From Candidatus Scatomorpha intestinavium (GTDB taxonomy: Bacteria > Bacillota > Clostridia > Oscillospirales > Oscillospiraceae): 64,000 nt of DNA. Under the pieces are notes generated by a model that saw only the letters and a list, made by a program, of their open reading frames with translations, did not search any database and had not been told where the DNA came from. Within the stretch, counting starts at the first letter, position 1. Each line of letters opens with the position of its first letter. The DNA is taken from positions 1 to 64,000 of the forward strand of contig DVGA01000041.1 in the NCBI GenBank assembly GCA_018712985.1. The letters run 5' to 3'. This document shows positions 19,218 to 26,655 of this stretch, in pieces. A program made the position numbers and the translations under genes.

Positions 19218-20072
19218 ATGTCAGAAAACAGCGCATTTGAGGGAAAGGTTGCGGTAATAACCGGTGGGGGAGGCACATTGTGCTCCTGCATAGCCAAGCA
19301 CCTCGCCGCGGCCGGCGCGAAAGTGGCCGTTATAGGCCGCACGATGGGCAAATTGGAGGCCGTGGTGAACGAGATCACCGCCGCCGGCGGCGTATGCATC
19401 GCCAAAACGGGCGACGTTTCCAACGAGGAGTCCATGCAGCGAGCGGCGGAGGAAATAAAATCCGAGCTGGGCCCCTGCGGCATCCTCGTGAACGGTGCAG
19501 GCGGCAACAACCCGAAAGCCATCACCACTAACGCCGCGTTCACGCCCGAGGAGCTCGACAGCGAGGCTTTCGGCGATAAAATCGGCTTTTTCAACGTGAA
19601 CATGGACTATTTCCGCAGCGTTATCGACATCAATGTTGTAGGCACGGTGATTTGCAGCCGCGTTTTCGGGCGCCAGATGGCTGAGAGCGGCGGCGGGGCA
19701 ATACTCAACTTCGCCTCGATGAACAGCTACCGTCCGCTGAGCTGCCGCCCGGCCTACGCGCTGAGCAAGGCGGCTATCGTGAACTTCACGCAGTGGCTGG
19801 CGTCCTACCTTGCGCCGGCGGGCATCCGCGTGAACGCCGTCGCGCCCGGGTTCATAACCAACGCGAACAACATCCGCTTCTACGGCTCGCTCGAGACTGG
19901 CTATACTCCGCGGGGCATGAATATACTCGCGCACACGCCGATGGGCCGCTTCGGCAGGGCCGACGAGCTGCTCGGCGTTGTCGATCTGCTGCTGGACGGC
20001 GGCCGGGCTGGCTTTGTGACCGGCGTCACGGTGCCGGTGGACGGGGGCTTCCTCTCCTGCAGCGGGCTGTGA
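19218..20072 (+). CDS. SDR family oxidoreductase (sugar-acid/mannonate oxidoreductase-like)
   Basis: GKVAVITGGGGTLCSCIAKHLAAAGAKVAVIGR, NGAGGNNPKA, YALSKAAIVNFTQWLASYLAPAGIRVNAVAPGFI, VDGGFLSCSG. Confidence 0.92.
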   Translation: MSENSAFEGKVAVITGGGGTLCSCIAKHLAAAGAKVAVIGRTMGKLEAVVNEITAAGGVCIAKTGDVSNEESMQRAAEEIKSELGPCGILVNGAGGNNPKAITTNAAFTPEELDSEAFGDKIGFFNVNMDYFRSVIDINVVGTVICSRVFGRQMAESGGGAILNFASMNSYRPLSCRPAYALSKAAIVNFTQWLASYLAPAGIRVNAVAPGFITNANNIRFYGSLETGYTPRGMNILAHTPMGRFGRADELLGVVDLLLDGGRAGFVTGVTVPVDGGFLSCSGL

Positions 20073-20148
20073 GCCGAGGCGTCCGCAACAGCGATGCCAT
20101 GTACGCTCCGATCGGCGATGACGTACCGCTCTGCGAATTTCCCGGAGG

Positions 20149-20330
20149 TATGTGCCCGGATTCGGCCAGTTCACGGACGGCGCGTCTGTGAGCGATTGGG
20201 CTGTCGACGCCATGGCCTGGGCTCTCAACGAAGGCGTCATCACCGGCATGGGCGACGGGATCCTGTCCCCGGCCGGCAGCGCCACCCGCGCGCAGGCCGC
20301 GGCATGCTCATGAGGTTTGTGGAGGCCTGA
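20149..20330 (+). pseudogene. Remnant of an S-layer homology (SLH) domain protein, frameshifted
   Basis: Frame 1 reads YVPGFGQFTDGASVSDWAVDAMAWALNEGVITGMGDGILSPAGSATRAQAAA; the expected C-terminal MLMRFVEA* continues in another frame after GCCGCGGC|ATGCTCATG (apparent 1-nt deletion near 20300). No upstream ORF. Confidence 0.75.
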
Positions 20331-20396
20331 ATACCTCCGCATACCCGCTGAAAACCCGCTGAAACAGCGCCAAAATCAACGCGAATTGACCCCGAA

Positions 20397-20447
20397 AACC
20401 CCTCCGCCGAACGGTTTCGGCGGAGGGGTTCGTTTCTTATTTTTTTG
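20397..20447 (+). terminator. Rho-independent terminator AACCCCTCCGCCGAA-cgg-TTTCGGCGGAGGGGTT + T-rich tail
   Basis: Long GC-rich inverted repeat followed by cgtttcttattttttt. Confidence 0.85.
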
Positions 20448-20467
20448 GCCGCCGCGGCAAGAATGTG

Positions 20468-20496
20468 TTGACTTTTTTACTGAGATAGCGTAAACT
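20468..20496 (+). promoter_or_regulatory. Sigma-A-type promoter TTGACT-17-TAAACT for the CydDC-like operon
   Basis: Consensus-like -35/-10 with 17-nt spacing; the -10 overlaps an operator-like motif repeated at 20548. Confidence 0.7.
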
Positions 20497-20579
20497 AACT
20501 ATATCTTCACCGCCTTCGGGCGGCAAATTTGAGAGCGCCAGTTAGTCTAAACTACCTATTTTGCGAGGACGTTGCCGAT

Positions 20580-22319
20580 ATGATGATAAACAAGCGCCTG
20601 ATAGGCATGGTGCCGGAGAGCAAAAAATATATAGCGGGAAACGTGGCCTGCCAGTGGGTTTCGCTCGCGGCGAATATTACAATGATGGCGAGTATAACGT
20701 CGCTGTTAGAAAAGCTGTTTGAACGCTCGGCGGAGACGGCGGATCTGTTCGCAGCACTTGCCGCGGCGCTCGCGGCCATGCTCGTGCGCGGCGTATGTAC
20801 CACGCTTGCGAGCCGGATGAGCTTCCTTTCGTCTAAAGCTGTGAAAAAGACGCTGAGAGAGAAGATTTACGGAAAACTGCTGCGCCTCGGCACGGGCTAC
20901 CGCGAGCAGGTGAACACCTCCGAGGTAGTGCAGGTGGCCGTGGAGGGCGTCGACCAGCTTGAGACGTATTTCGGGGCGTATCTGCCGCAGTTTTTCTACG
21001 CGATGCTCGCGCCGCTGACTCTCTTTGCCGTGCTGAGCACGGTGAGCCTGCTGTCGGCGGCGGTGCTGCTCGTGTGCGTCCCGCTGATACCCGCTGCCAT
21101 CGTGGCGGTGCAGCGCTGGGCGAAGAAGCTGCTCGGCAAATACTGGGGGCAGTACACGGCGCTGGGCGACACTTTTTTGGAGAACCTGCAGGGCCTTACA
21201 ACGCTGAAAATCTATCAGGCGGACGAGTTCAAGCAGCGGGAAATGAACGAGCAGGCCGAGAGCTTCAGGAAAATAACCATGAAGGTCCTCACGATGCAGC
21301 TCAACTCCATCACGATAATGGATCTGATAGCCTACGGCGGGGCCGCGCTTGGCGTTATACTCTCCGCCACGCAGCTCGCGGCGGGCAGGGTTTCGCTCGC
21401 CGGCTGCCTGCTGATAATCCTGCTCTCGGCTGATTTTTTCATACCGATGCGCCTGCTCGGTTCGTATTTTCACATCGCCATGAACGGCATGGCCGCGAGC
21501 GACAAGATTTTCAGGCTGCTCGACCTGCCGCAGCCGGCTCGGGGCGGCTCGGACGTGCCGGCCAACTGCTCTATAAGCTGCCGTGGGCTGCGCTTTTCCT
21601 ACGAAGAGGACAGGGAGATACTGCACGGCATAGACCTCGACTTTCCCGCCGGCAGCTTCACCGCGATAGTGGGCGAGAGCGGCTGCGGAAAGAGCACGGT
21701 TTCCTCCGTCCTTATGGGCCGCAACCGCGGATACTCGGGCTCGGTCACCGCCGGAGGGGTGGAGCTGAGCGATCTGAGCGAGCAGAGCCTGATGGAGAAC
21801 TTCACCTACATAAGCCACAAGAGCTATTTGTTTAAGGGCACGGTCCGATCAAACCTCCTGATGGGCAGGCCGGACGCGGACGACGCCGAGCTCTGGGACG
21901 TGCTCGAGCGGGTGAACCTCGCCGCGTTCCTGCGCGGGGAAAACGGGCTGGACACCCGGCTGGCCGAGCGGGCGTCGAACCTTTCCGGCGGGCAGTGCCA
22001 GAGGCTCGCCCTTGCGCGGGCGCTGCTGCACGACAGCCAGGTCTACATATTCGACGAGGCCACGAGCAACATCGACGTTGAGAGCGAAAACGAGATAATG
22101 CGGGAGATACACGCCCTCGCGGAAAGCAAAACCGTGATACTCATTTCTCACCGCCTTGCAAATGTGGCGGGGGCGGACAGGATTTATGTGCTGGACGGCG
22201 GAAGCGTCGCCGAGTGCGGCACGCACCGGGAACTGCTCGGGAAAAACGGGGCGTACGCCCGGCTCTGGAACGCCCAGGCCGAGCTGGAAAACTACGCGAG
22301 GGAGGCGGCTACGGCATGA
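20580..22319 (+). CDS. ABC transporter ATP-binding/permease protein, CydD-like (thiol reductant exporter family)
   Basis: Six-TM domain + ATPase with GESGCGKST Walker A, LSGGQCQRLALARALLHDSQVYIFDEATSNID; paired with a second half-transporter. Confidence 0.85.
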   Translation: MMINKRLIGMVPESKKYIAGNVACQWVSLAANITMMASITSLLEKLFERSAETADLFAALAAALAAMLVRGVCTTLASRMSFLSSKAVKKTLREKIYGKLLRLGTGYREQVNTSEVVQVAVEGVDQLETYFGAYLPQFFYAMLAPLTLFAVLSTVSLLSAAVLLVCVPLIPAAIVAVQRWAKKLLGKYWGQYTALGDTFLENLQGLTTLKIYQADEFKQREMNEQAESFRKITMKVLTMQLNSITIMDLIAYGGAALGVILSATQLAAGRVSLAGCLLIILLSADFFIPMRLLGSYFHIAMNGMAASDKIFRLLDLPQPARGGSDVPANCSISCRGLRFSYEEDREILHGIDLDFPAGSFTAIVGESGCGKSTVSSVLMGRNRGYSGSVTAGGVELSDLSEQSLMENFTYISHKSYLFKGTVRSNLLMGRPDADDAELWDVLERVNLAAFLRGENGLDTRLAERASNLSGGQCQRLALARALLHDSQVYIFDEATSNIDVESENEIMREIHALAESKTVILISHRLANVAGADRIYVLDGGSVAECGTHRELLGKNGAYARLWNAQAELENYAREAATA

Positions 22320-23974
22320 AAAAACGCTCGGGTTTCAACGTAATGCTCAGGCTTATCGGCCTTGTCCGGCCTTTGGCGGGGTTCATGGTGCTGGCCGTGG
22401 CCATGGGGCTGATCGGGCACCTCTGCGCCGCATTTATCACCATATTCGGCGGCTATGCCGCGGCGGAACTGCTGGGCCTCGGCTCGCCGCTCACGATTAC
22501 GGGGATCTTCATAGCCGTGGCCGTGTTCGCCCTTGTGCGGGGCGTGCTGAGGTATGCCGAGCAGGCCTGTAACCACTATATCGCCTTCAAGCTGCTCGCG
22601 CTGATACGCGAAAAGGTATTTTTTGCGCTGCGCCGGCTCTGCCCGGCGAAGCTCGAGGGGCGGGACAGGGGAGACCTGATAAACATCATAACCTCTGACA
22701 TCGAGCTGCTCGAGGTGTTCTATGCGCACACGATTTCGCCTGTCGCCATCGGCGTGCTTTTCTGCCTGGTAATGTGCCTGTTCATCGGCTCGTTCAGCGT
22801 TGTCCTTGCGCTGATCGCGCTGGCTGCGTATATAAGCGTGGGCGCAATCCTGCCGCTGGCCACCTCAAAGGCGAGCGGGGACGACGGGCTAAGGTTCCGC
22901 ACGAAGTCCGGCGAGCTCGCGGGGCATGTCCTCGACAGCCTGCGCGGCCTGGATGAGACGCAGCAGTACGGCAGGGGGGAGGAGCGCCTTGCCGGGATGA
23001 ACGCCCGGACGGACGGCCTCGCCGTAGAGGAGCGGCGGATGAAGCGCACCTCGGGACGCAATCAGGCGGCGGCGAACATGGTGATACTGTTTTTTGACCT
23101 GCTCATGCTTTTCGCCTCGGCGGCGATGTACATGGCCGGGCAACTGGACTTCACGGGCGTGCTCATACCGAGCGTCGCGCTCATGAGCTCCTTTGGGCCG
23201 TGCGTGGCCCTATCGAACCTCGGCAGCACGCTCCAGAGCACCTTTGCCGCGGGGAACCGCGTACTGGATATCCTCGATGAGGAGCCGGTGGTCGAGGAGA
23301 TCGGCGGCAGAGAAGAAACGGACTTCAGCGGCGCCGCGGCTGAGAACGTCGTCTTTGACTACGGCGGCGAGACTATCCTCGACGGCGTGAGCGCCGAAAT
23401 ACCTCTCGGCTCCATTGTCGGCATCACAGGCCGGAGCGGGAGCGGCAAGAGCACGCTGCTGAAGCTGTTCATGCGCTTCTGGGAGGCGAAGAGCGGCGCG
23501 GTGAAGGTGTCCGGCAGGAGCGTGAACGAGATAAACACGCCGGATCTGAGGCGCATGGAGAGCTTTGTGACGCAGGAGACGCAGCTCTTTCACGACAGCA
23601 TCCGCGCAAACCTGCGGATAGCCAAGCTGGACGCCACGGACGAAGAGATGGTCGAGGCCTGCAAAAAGGCGAGCGTGCACGACTTCATAATGACGCTGCC
23701 CGCGGGCTACGACACGCCCGTAGGAGAGCTGGGAGACACGCTCTCCGGCGGGGAGCGGCAGCGGCTGGGGCTTGCGAGGGCGTTCCTGCACGGGGCGGAC
23801 TTCATGCTTCTCGACGAGCCTACAAGCAACCTCGACAGCCTGAACGAGGCGGTTATCCTCCGCTCGCTGCGCGAGGAGAAGGGCGAGCGGACGGTCGTGC
23901 TCGTCTCGCACCGAGCGAGTACGATGCGTATCGCCGAAAAGGTCTATTCCGTGGAACACGGGAGGGTGAGCTGA
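22316..23974 (+). CDS. ABC transporter ATP-binding/permease protein, CydC-like
   Basis: GRSGSGKSTLLKLFMRFWEAKSG Walker A; LSGGERQRLGLARAFLHGADFMLLDEPTSNLDSLNE; ATGA overlap with upstream ABC gene. Confidence 0.85.
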   Translation: MKKRSGFNVMLRLIGLVRPLAGFMVLAVAMGLIGHLCAAFITIFGGYAAAELLGLGSPLTITGIFIAVAVFALVRGVLRYAEQACNHYIAFKLLALIREKVFFALRRLCPAKLEGRDRGDLINIITSDIELLEVFYAHTISPVAIGVLFCLVMCLFIGSFSVVLALIALAAYISVGAILPLATSKASGDDGLRFRTKSGELAGHVLDSLRGLDETQQYGRGEERLAGMNARTDGLAVEERRMKRTSGRNQAAANMVILFFDLLMLFASAAMYMAGQLDFTGVLIPSVALMSSFGPCVALSNLGSTLQSTFAAGNRVLDILDEEPVVEEIGGREETDFSGAAAENVVFDYGGETILDGVSAEIPLGSIVGITGRSGSGKSTLLKLFMRFWEAKSGAVKVSGRSVNEINTPDLRRMESFVTQETQLFHDSIRANLRIAKLDATDEEMVEACKKASVHDFIMTLPAGYDTPVGELGDTLSGGERQRLGLARAFLHGADFMLLDEPTSNLDSLNEAVILRSLREEKGERTVVLVSHRASTMRIAEKVYSVEHGRVS

Positions 23975-24324
23975 TGCGGGACACCGCCACAAAGCGCGAG
24001 CGGGAAAAAGAGCTCGTGAGCGAGATGATCGGGCTCTATTGCCGGAAAAACCACGGCACGGCTAAGGGGCGGCTGTGTGCAGAGTGCGCCGCGCTGAACG
24101 ACTACGCGAGGCTGCGGAGTGAGAAGTGCCCCTTCATGGAGACTAAAACCTTCTGCTCAAACTGCCGCGTACACTGCTACAAGCCGGACATGCGTGAGAA
24201 GATACGCGCGGTGATGCGCTTTTCCGGCCCGAGGATGCTGTTTCACCATCCTGTGCCGGCCATACGGCACGTCATAGAGGAGAAGAAGGAAAAACGCAGA
24301 TTGGAGAGAGGAAATGAAACTTAA
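23974..24324 (+). CDS. Nitrous oxide-stimulated promoter family protein (YgbA_NO)
   Basis: Cys-rich MIGLYCRKNHGTAKGRLCAECAALNDYARLRSEKCPFMETKTFCSNCRVHCYKPDMREKIRAVMRFSGPRMLFHHPVPAIRH is the family signature. Confidence 0.92.
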   Translation: MRDTATKREREKELVSEMIGLYCRKNHGTAKGRLCAECAALNDYARLRSEKCPFMETKTFCSNCRVHCYKPDMREKIRAVMRFSGPRMLFHHPVPAIRHVIEEKKEKRRLERGNET

Positions 24325-24724
24325 AAAGGCGCTGTATGTAATCTTGGGCTGCGTCGGCGTGGGACTCGGCGCGGTGGGCGCTGTGGTGCCGCTGCTGCCG
24401 GCCTTCCCGTTCCTGCTGCTGGCGGCGTTCTGCTTCGCCAAGAGCAGCGAGCGGCTGCACACCTGGTTCATCAACACGAAGCTCTACAAGAAAAACCTTG
24501 AGAGCTATGTGAAGGGGCGCGGCATGACCTGGGACGCGAAAATCCGCATCATGATAACTGTGACGCTTGTCATGAGCGTCGGCTTCACGATCATGATGCT
24601 CAGGGCGCTTTATATCCCCTGCACCGTTCTTGGCGGTGTCTGGGTGTTCCACCTCTTGTACTTTATCTTTGGTGTGAAAACGCTGCCGAAGTCCGAGGCT
24701 GCACGATTTGAGGCGGAGAGCTGA
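24314..24724 (+). CDS. YbaN family protein (DUF454), small inner-membrane protein
   Basis: GCVGVGLGAVGAVVPLLPAFPFLLLAAFCFAKSSERLHTWFINTKLYKKNLESYVKGRGMTWDAKIRIM is characteristic of YbaN. Confidence 0.93.
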   Translation: MKLKKALYVILGCVGVGLGAVGAVVPLLPAFPFLLLAAFCFAKSSERLHTWFINTKLYKKNLESYVKGRGMTWDAKIRIMITVTLVMSVGFTIMMLRALYIPCTVLGGVWVFHLLYFIFGVKTLPKSEAARFEAES

Positions 24725-24764
24725 GACTTACGGAAGCCCGACGTCAAATACCAGCGACGAAACA

Positions 24765-24806
24765 AACCAGCCCCGGAGCTTATCGCTCCGGGGCTGGTTT
24801 TATTTT
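24765..24806. terminator. Terminator AACCAGCCCCGGAGC-ttatc-GCTCCGGGGCTGGTT
   Basis: Perfect 15-bp stem followed by TTATTTT; between convergent ybaN-like and yjdF-like genes. Confidence 0.9.
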
Positions 24807-25210
24807 CCGCGGTGTTTTTGTTTTTGCTTTTCACGGCGGAGCGCATATTTGCGCTCCTTTTCGGACAACTTTTGTTCACGGCTTTTGGACTGGCGCTCAG
24901 TTTTCGCGGCTTCGCGCTGCAAATTCAGCGCCTGCTGCGATTTGGTCCCGACGCCGGATTTTTCGGCTTGCCTGCGCGCCTCGCGCCGGAGACGCTTGGG
25001 GTTGGAGGCGGGGCGCTCAGGAGGAGCGTCGACCGCCGGGCCGAACCGGAGCCTGGAATAATTCCGCAATACGAAATCCCAGACCTCGGCGTCCCTCGGC
25101 TCTGCGCCGAAAACGACCCTGCAGGCGGAGAGCTTTCCGTCTTCGGTCCGCTCAAAAACGCCCGACCAGAAGGTCCCGTCGAAAAAAACCGTAAGCGTTG
25201 CTTTGTCCAT
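24800..25210 (-). CDS. yjdF: YjdF family protein (DUF2992)
   Basis: MDKATLTVFFDGTFWSGVFERTEDGKLSACRVVFGAEPRDAEVWDFVLRNYSRLRFGP; Lys/Arg-rich tail NPKRLRREARRQ...SEKERKYALRREKQKQKHRGK typical of YjdF. Confidence 0.9.
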   Translation of the reverse strand: MDKATLTVFFDGTFWSGVFERTEDGKLSACRVVFGAEPRDAEVWDFVLRNYSRLRFGPAVDAPPERPASNPKRLRREARRQAEKSGVGTKSQQALNLQREAAKTERQSKSREQKLSEKERKYALRREKQKQKHRGK

Positions 25211-25224
25211 AATGTTCCCTCCAT

Positions 25225-25385
25225 TGGATAGTCATGGACAAAGAACGGACAACCCGGAGGGGAAGGTTACTTACCACGGCGCTGCCGTGACGGCCGGGCT
25301 ACCTACCGGCTCTAATGCGCCGGGCGCGGCGCACGTTGCGTTTTTATCTTTGCCTGCATAAATTGTGTGCCGTTGCCGGCGGCTG
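25225..25385 (-). ncRNA. Structured leader upstream of yjdF; candidate yjdF (azaaromatic) riboswitch
   Basis: ~200-nt leader with hairpins, e.g. CACGGC-AGC-GCCGTG (minus strand), between yjdF start and upstream AT-rich region. Assignment rests mainly on synteny with yjdF. Confidence 0.6.
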
Positions 25386-25493
25386 CTGATAGAATACCCT
25401 CCTTTTTGGCTGATTTATTTGATTTTATCATACCAAGCGCTCAGTGTGAAGCGCTTTCGCCGGCAAATCCAAAAACTACATCCGGAGTTTTCG

Positions 25494-25522
25494 GAATATA
25501 AAAACCGCCGGGGGTCAAAATA
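25494..25522 (+). promoter_or_regulatory. Candidate sigma-G/F forespore promoter (GAATA-17-CAAAATA)
   Basis: Matches GHATR and approximates CATnnTA upstream of the SASP gene. Confidence 0.4.
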
Positions 25523-25564
25523 GCTGCGGGCGATGCCCAAACAGAGAAAAGGAGATGTAAGAGA

Positions 25565-25762
25565 ATGTCCACCAGGAGCAACAACCTCGTGAACCCGAAC
25601 GCCCGCGAGGCCATGAACCGCTTCAAGATGGAGGCGGCCGGTGAAGTCGGCGTCAACCTGAAGCAGGGCTATAACGGCGACCTCACCAGCCGCCAGGCCG
25701 GCAGCGTCGGCGGCCAGATGGTCAAGAAGATGATCGAGGCCTACGAGAACGGCATGAAGTAA
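25565..25762 (+). CDS. Alpha/beta-type small acid-soluble spore protein
   Basis: EAAGEVGVNLKQGYNGDLTSRQAGSVGGQMVKKMIEAYE matches the SASP alpha/beta core. Confidence 0.97.
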   Translation: MSTRSNNLVNPNAREAMNRFKMEAAGEVGVNLKQGYNGDLTSRQAGSVGGQMVKKMIEAYENGMK

Positions 25763-25780
25763 CTTTCCACAAGCGGAAAC

Positions 25781-25810
25781 AAGCCGCCCGGACGGGCGGC
25801 TTGTTTTTTA
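25781..25810 (+). terminator. Terminator AAGCCGCCC-ggac-GGGCGGCTT + T tract
   Basis: 9-bp stem then TGTTTTTTAT directly after the SASP gene. Confidence 0.9.
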
Positions 25811-25811
25811 T

Positions 25812-26525
25812 TTATTTCAAGGTTTTCAGGTACTGCATGAGGGCGTCAAAATCCCCGTGCGGCACGGACGAGAGGTCAAGGCCCTTGCGATTTATCAGGC
25901 AGTCGGTGAGCAGGAAAGAGCTCATTCCGGCGGCGCGTGAGGCCGAATAATCCTCCTCGGCGTCGTTGCCGACCATCAGGCAGGATGCGCAGCCGGCGCC
26001 GAGGCGCGCGGCGCAGTCGCGGTAATAGTCCGGGTTGGGCTTGCAGTAGCTGGAATTTTCATAGGTCGTAATGAGCTCGAAATCTCCTGCGTCCAGCCCG
26101 GCCCAGCCGATGCGCGCCATAGTGGCGACGGCGGGGAAGAGCGGGTTGGTCGCAAGGGCGGTGCGCAGCCCGAGGGAGCGGGCCAGGCGCACGGCCTGCG
26201 CCGCCTTTTCGGCAAAGCCGCAGAAAACGCGTGCGTCGCTGAAGTCCACGGCGTAGAATTCCTCAAAAACAGGCTTGTCGTCGAGCACCCCGGGGCCGTA
26301 AATGTCCACAAATCTTGCCCAGAAAGCGTCCTCATTCCGGCATGAGCCATCATTTTTCACCATTGCGGCGACGCCGCTCCAGATCGAGTCGATCAGCTTG
26401 CCTGGGTCATAGCCGTGGGCGGCAAGCTTTTTGACAAGCAGCTTGAAATATCCCCTTGTAAACTCGTCGTTGTCCATCGGCAGCAGGGTGCCGTCAAGGT
26501 CGAACAGAACCAATTCTATGCTCAA
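25812..26525 (-). CDS. HAD family hydrolase
   Basis: ELVLFDLDGTLLPMDNDEFTRGYF; ALATNPLFPAVATMARIGWAGL; CLMVGNDAEEDYSASRAAGMSSFLLTD. Confidence 0.92.
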   Translation of the reverse strand: MSIELVLFDLDGTLLPMDNDEFTRGYFKLLVKKLAAHGYDPGKLIDSIWSGVAAMVKNDGSCRNEDAFWARFVDIYGPGVLDDKPVFEEFYAVDFSDARVFCGFAEKAAQAVRLARSLGLRTALATNPLFPAVATMARIGWAGLDAGDFELITTYENSSYCKPNPDYYRDCAARLGAGCASCLMVGNDAEEDYSASRAAGMSSFLLTDCLINRKGLDLSSVPHGDFDALMQYLKTLK

Positions 26526-26618
26526 AAAAACTGCTCCTTACATAATGAAAACTATAATGCCGAAAGATAATATACTGATTGGTTTCGAAAAAAGCAAGCT
26601 ACAAATTCGCGACGGAGT

Positions 26619-26650
26619 AAAAAACGGCCTCCCATGTTACTGGGAGGCCG
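26619..26650 (-). terminator. Terminator GGCCTCCCA-gtaaca-TGGGAGGCC + TTTTTT (minus strand)
   Basis: Inverted repeat downstream of the minus-strand ABC gene stop; poly-A on + strand = T tract on -. Confidence 0.85.
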
Positions 26651-26655
26651 TGAAA

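Noticed and set aside
25441-25475. AGCGCT-containing repeat (AAGCGCTCAGTGTGAAGCGCTTTC) considered as a catabolite-responsive element
   Set aside because: Does not fit the TGNAANCGNWNNCA spacing on inspection; short palindromes like AGCGCT are expected in GC-rich DNA.
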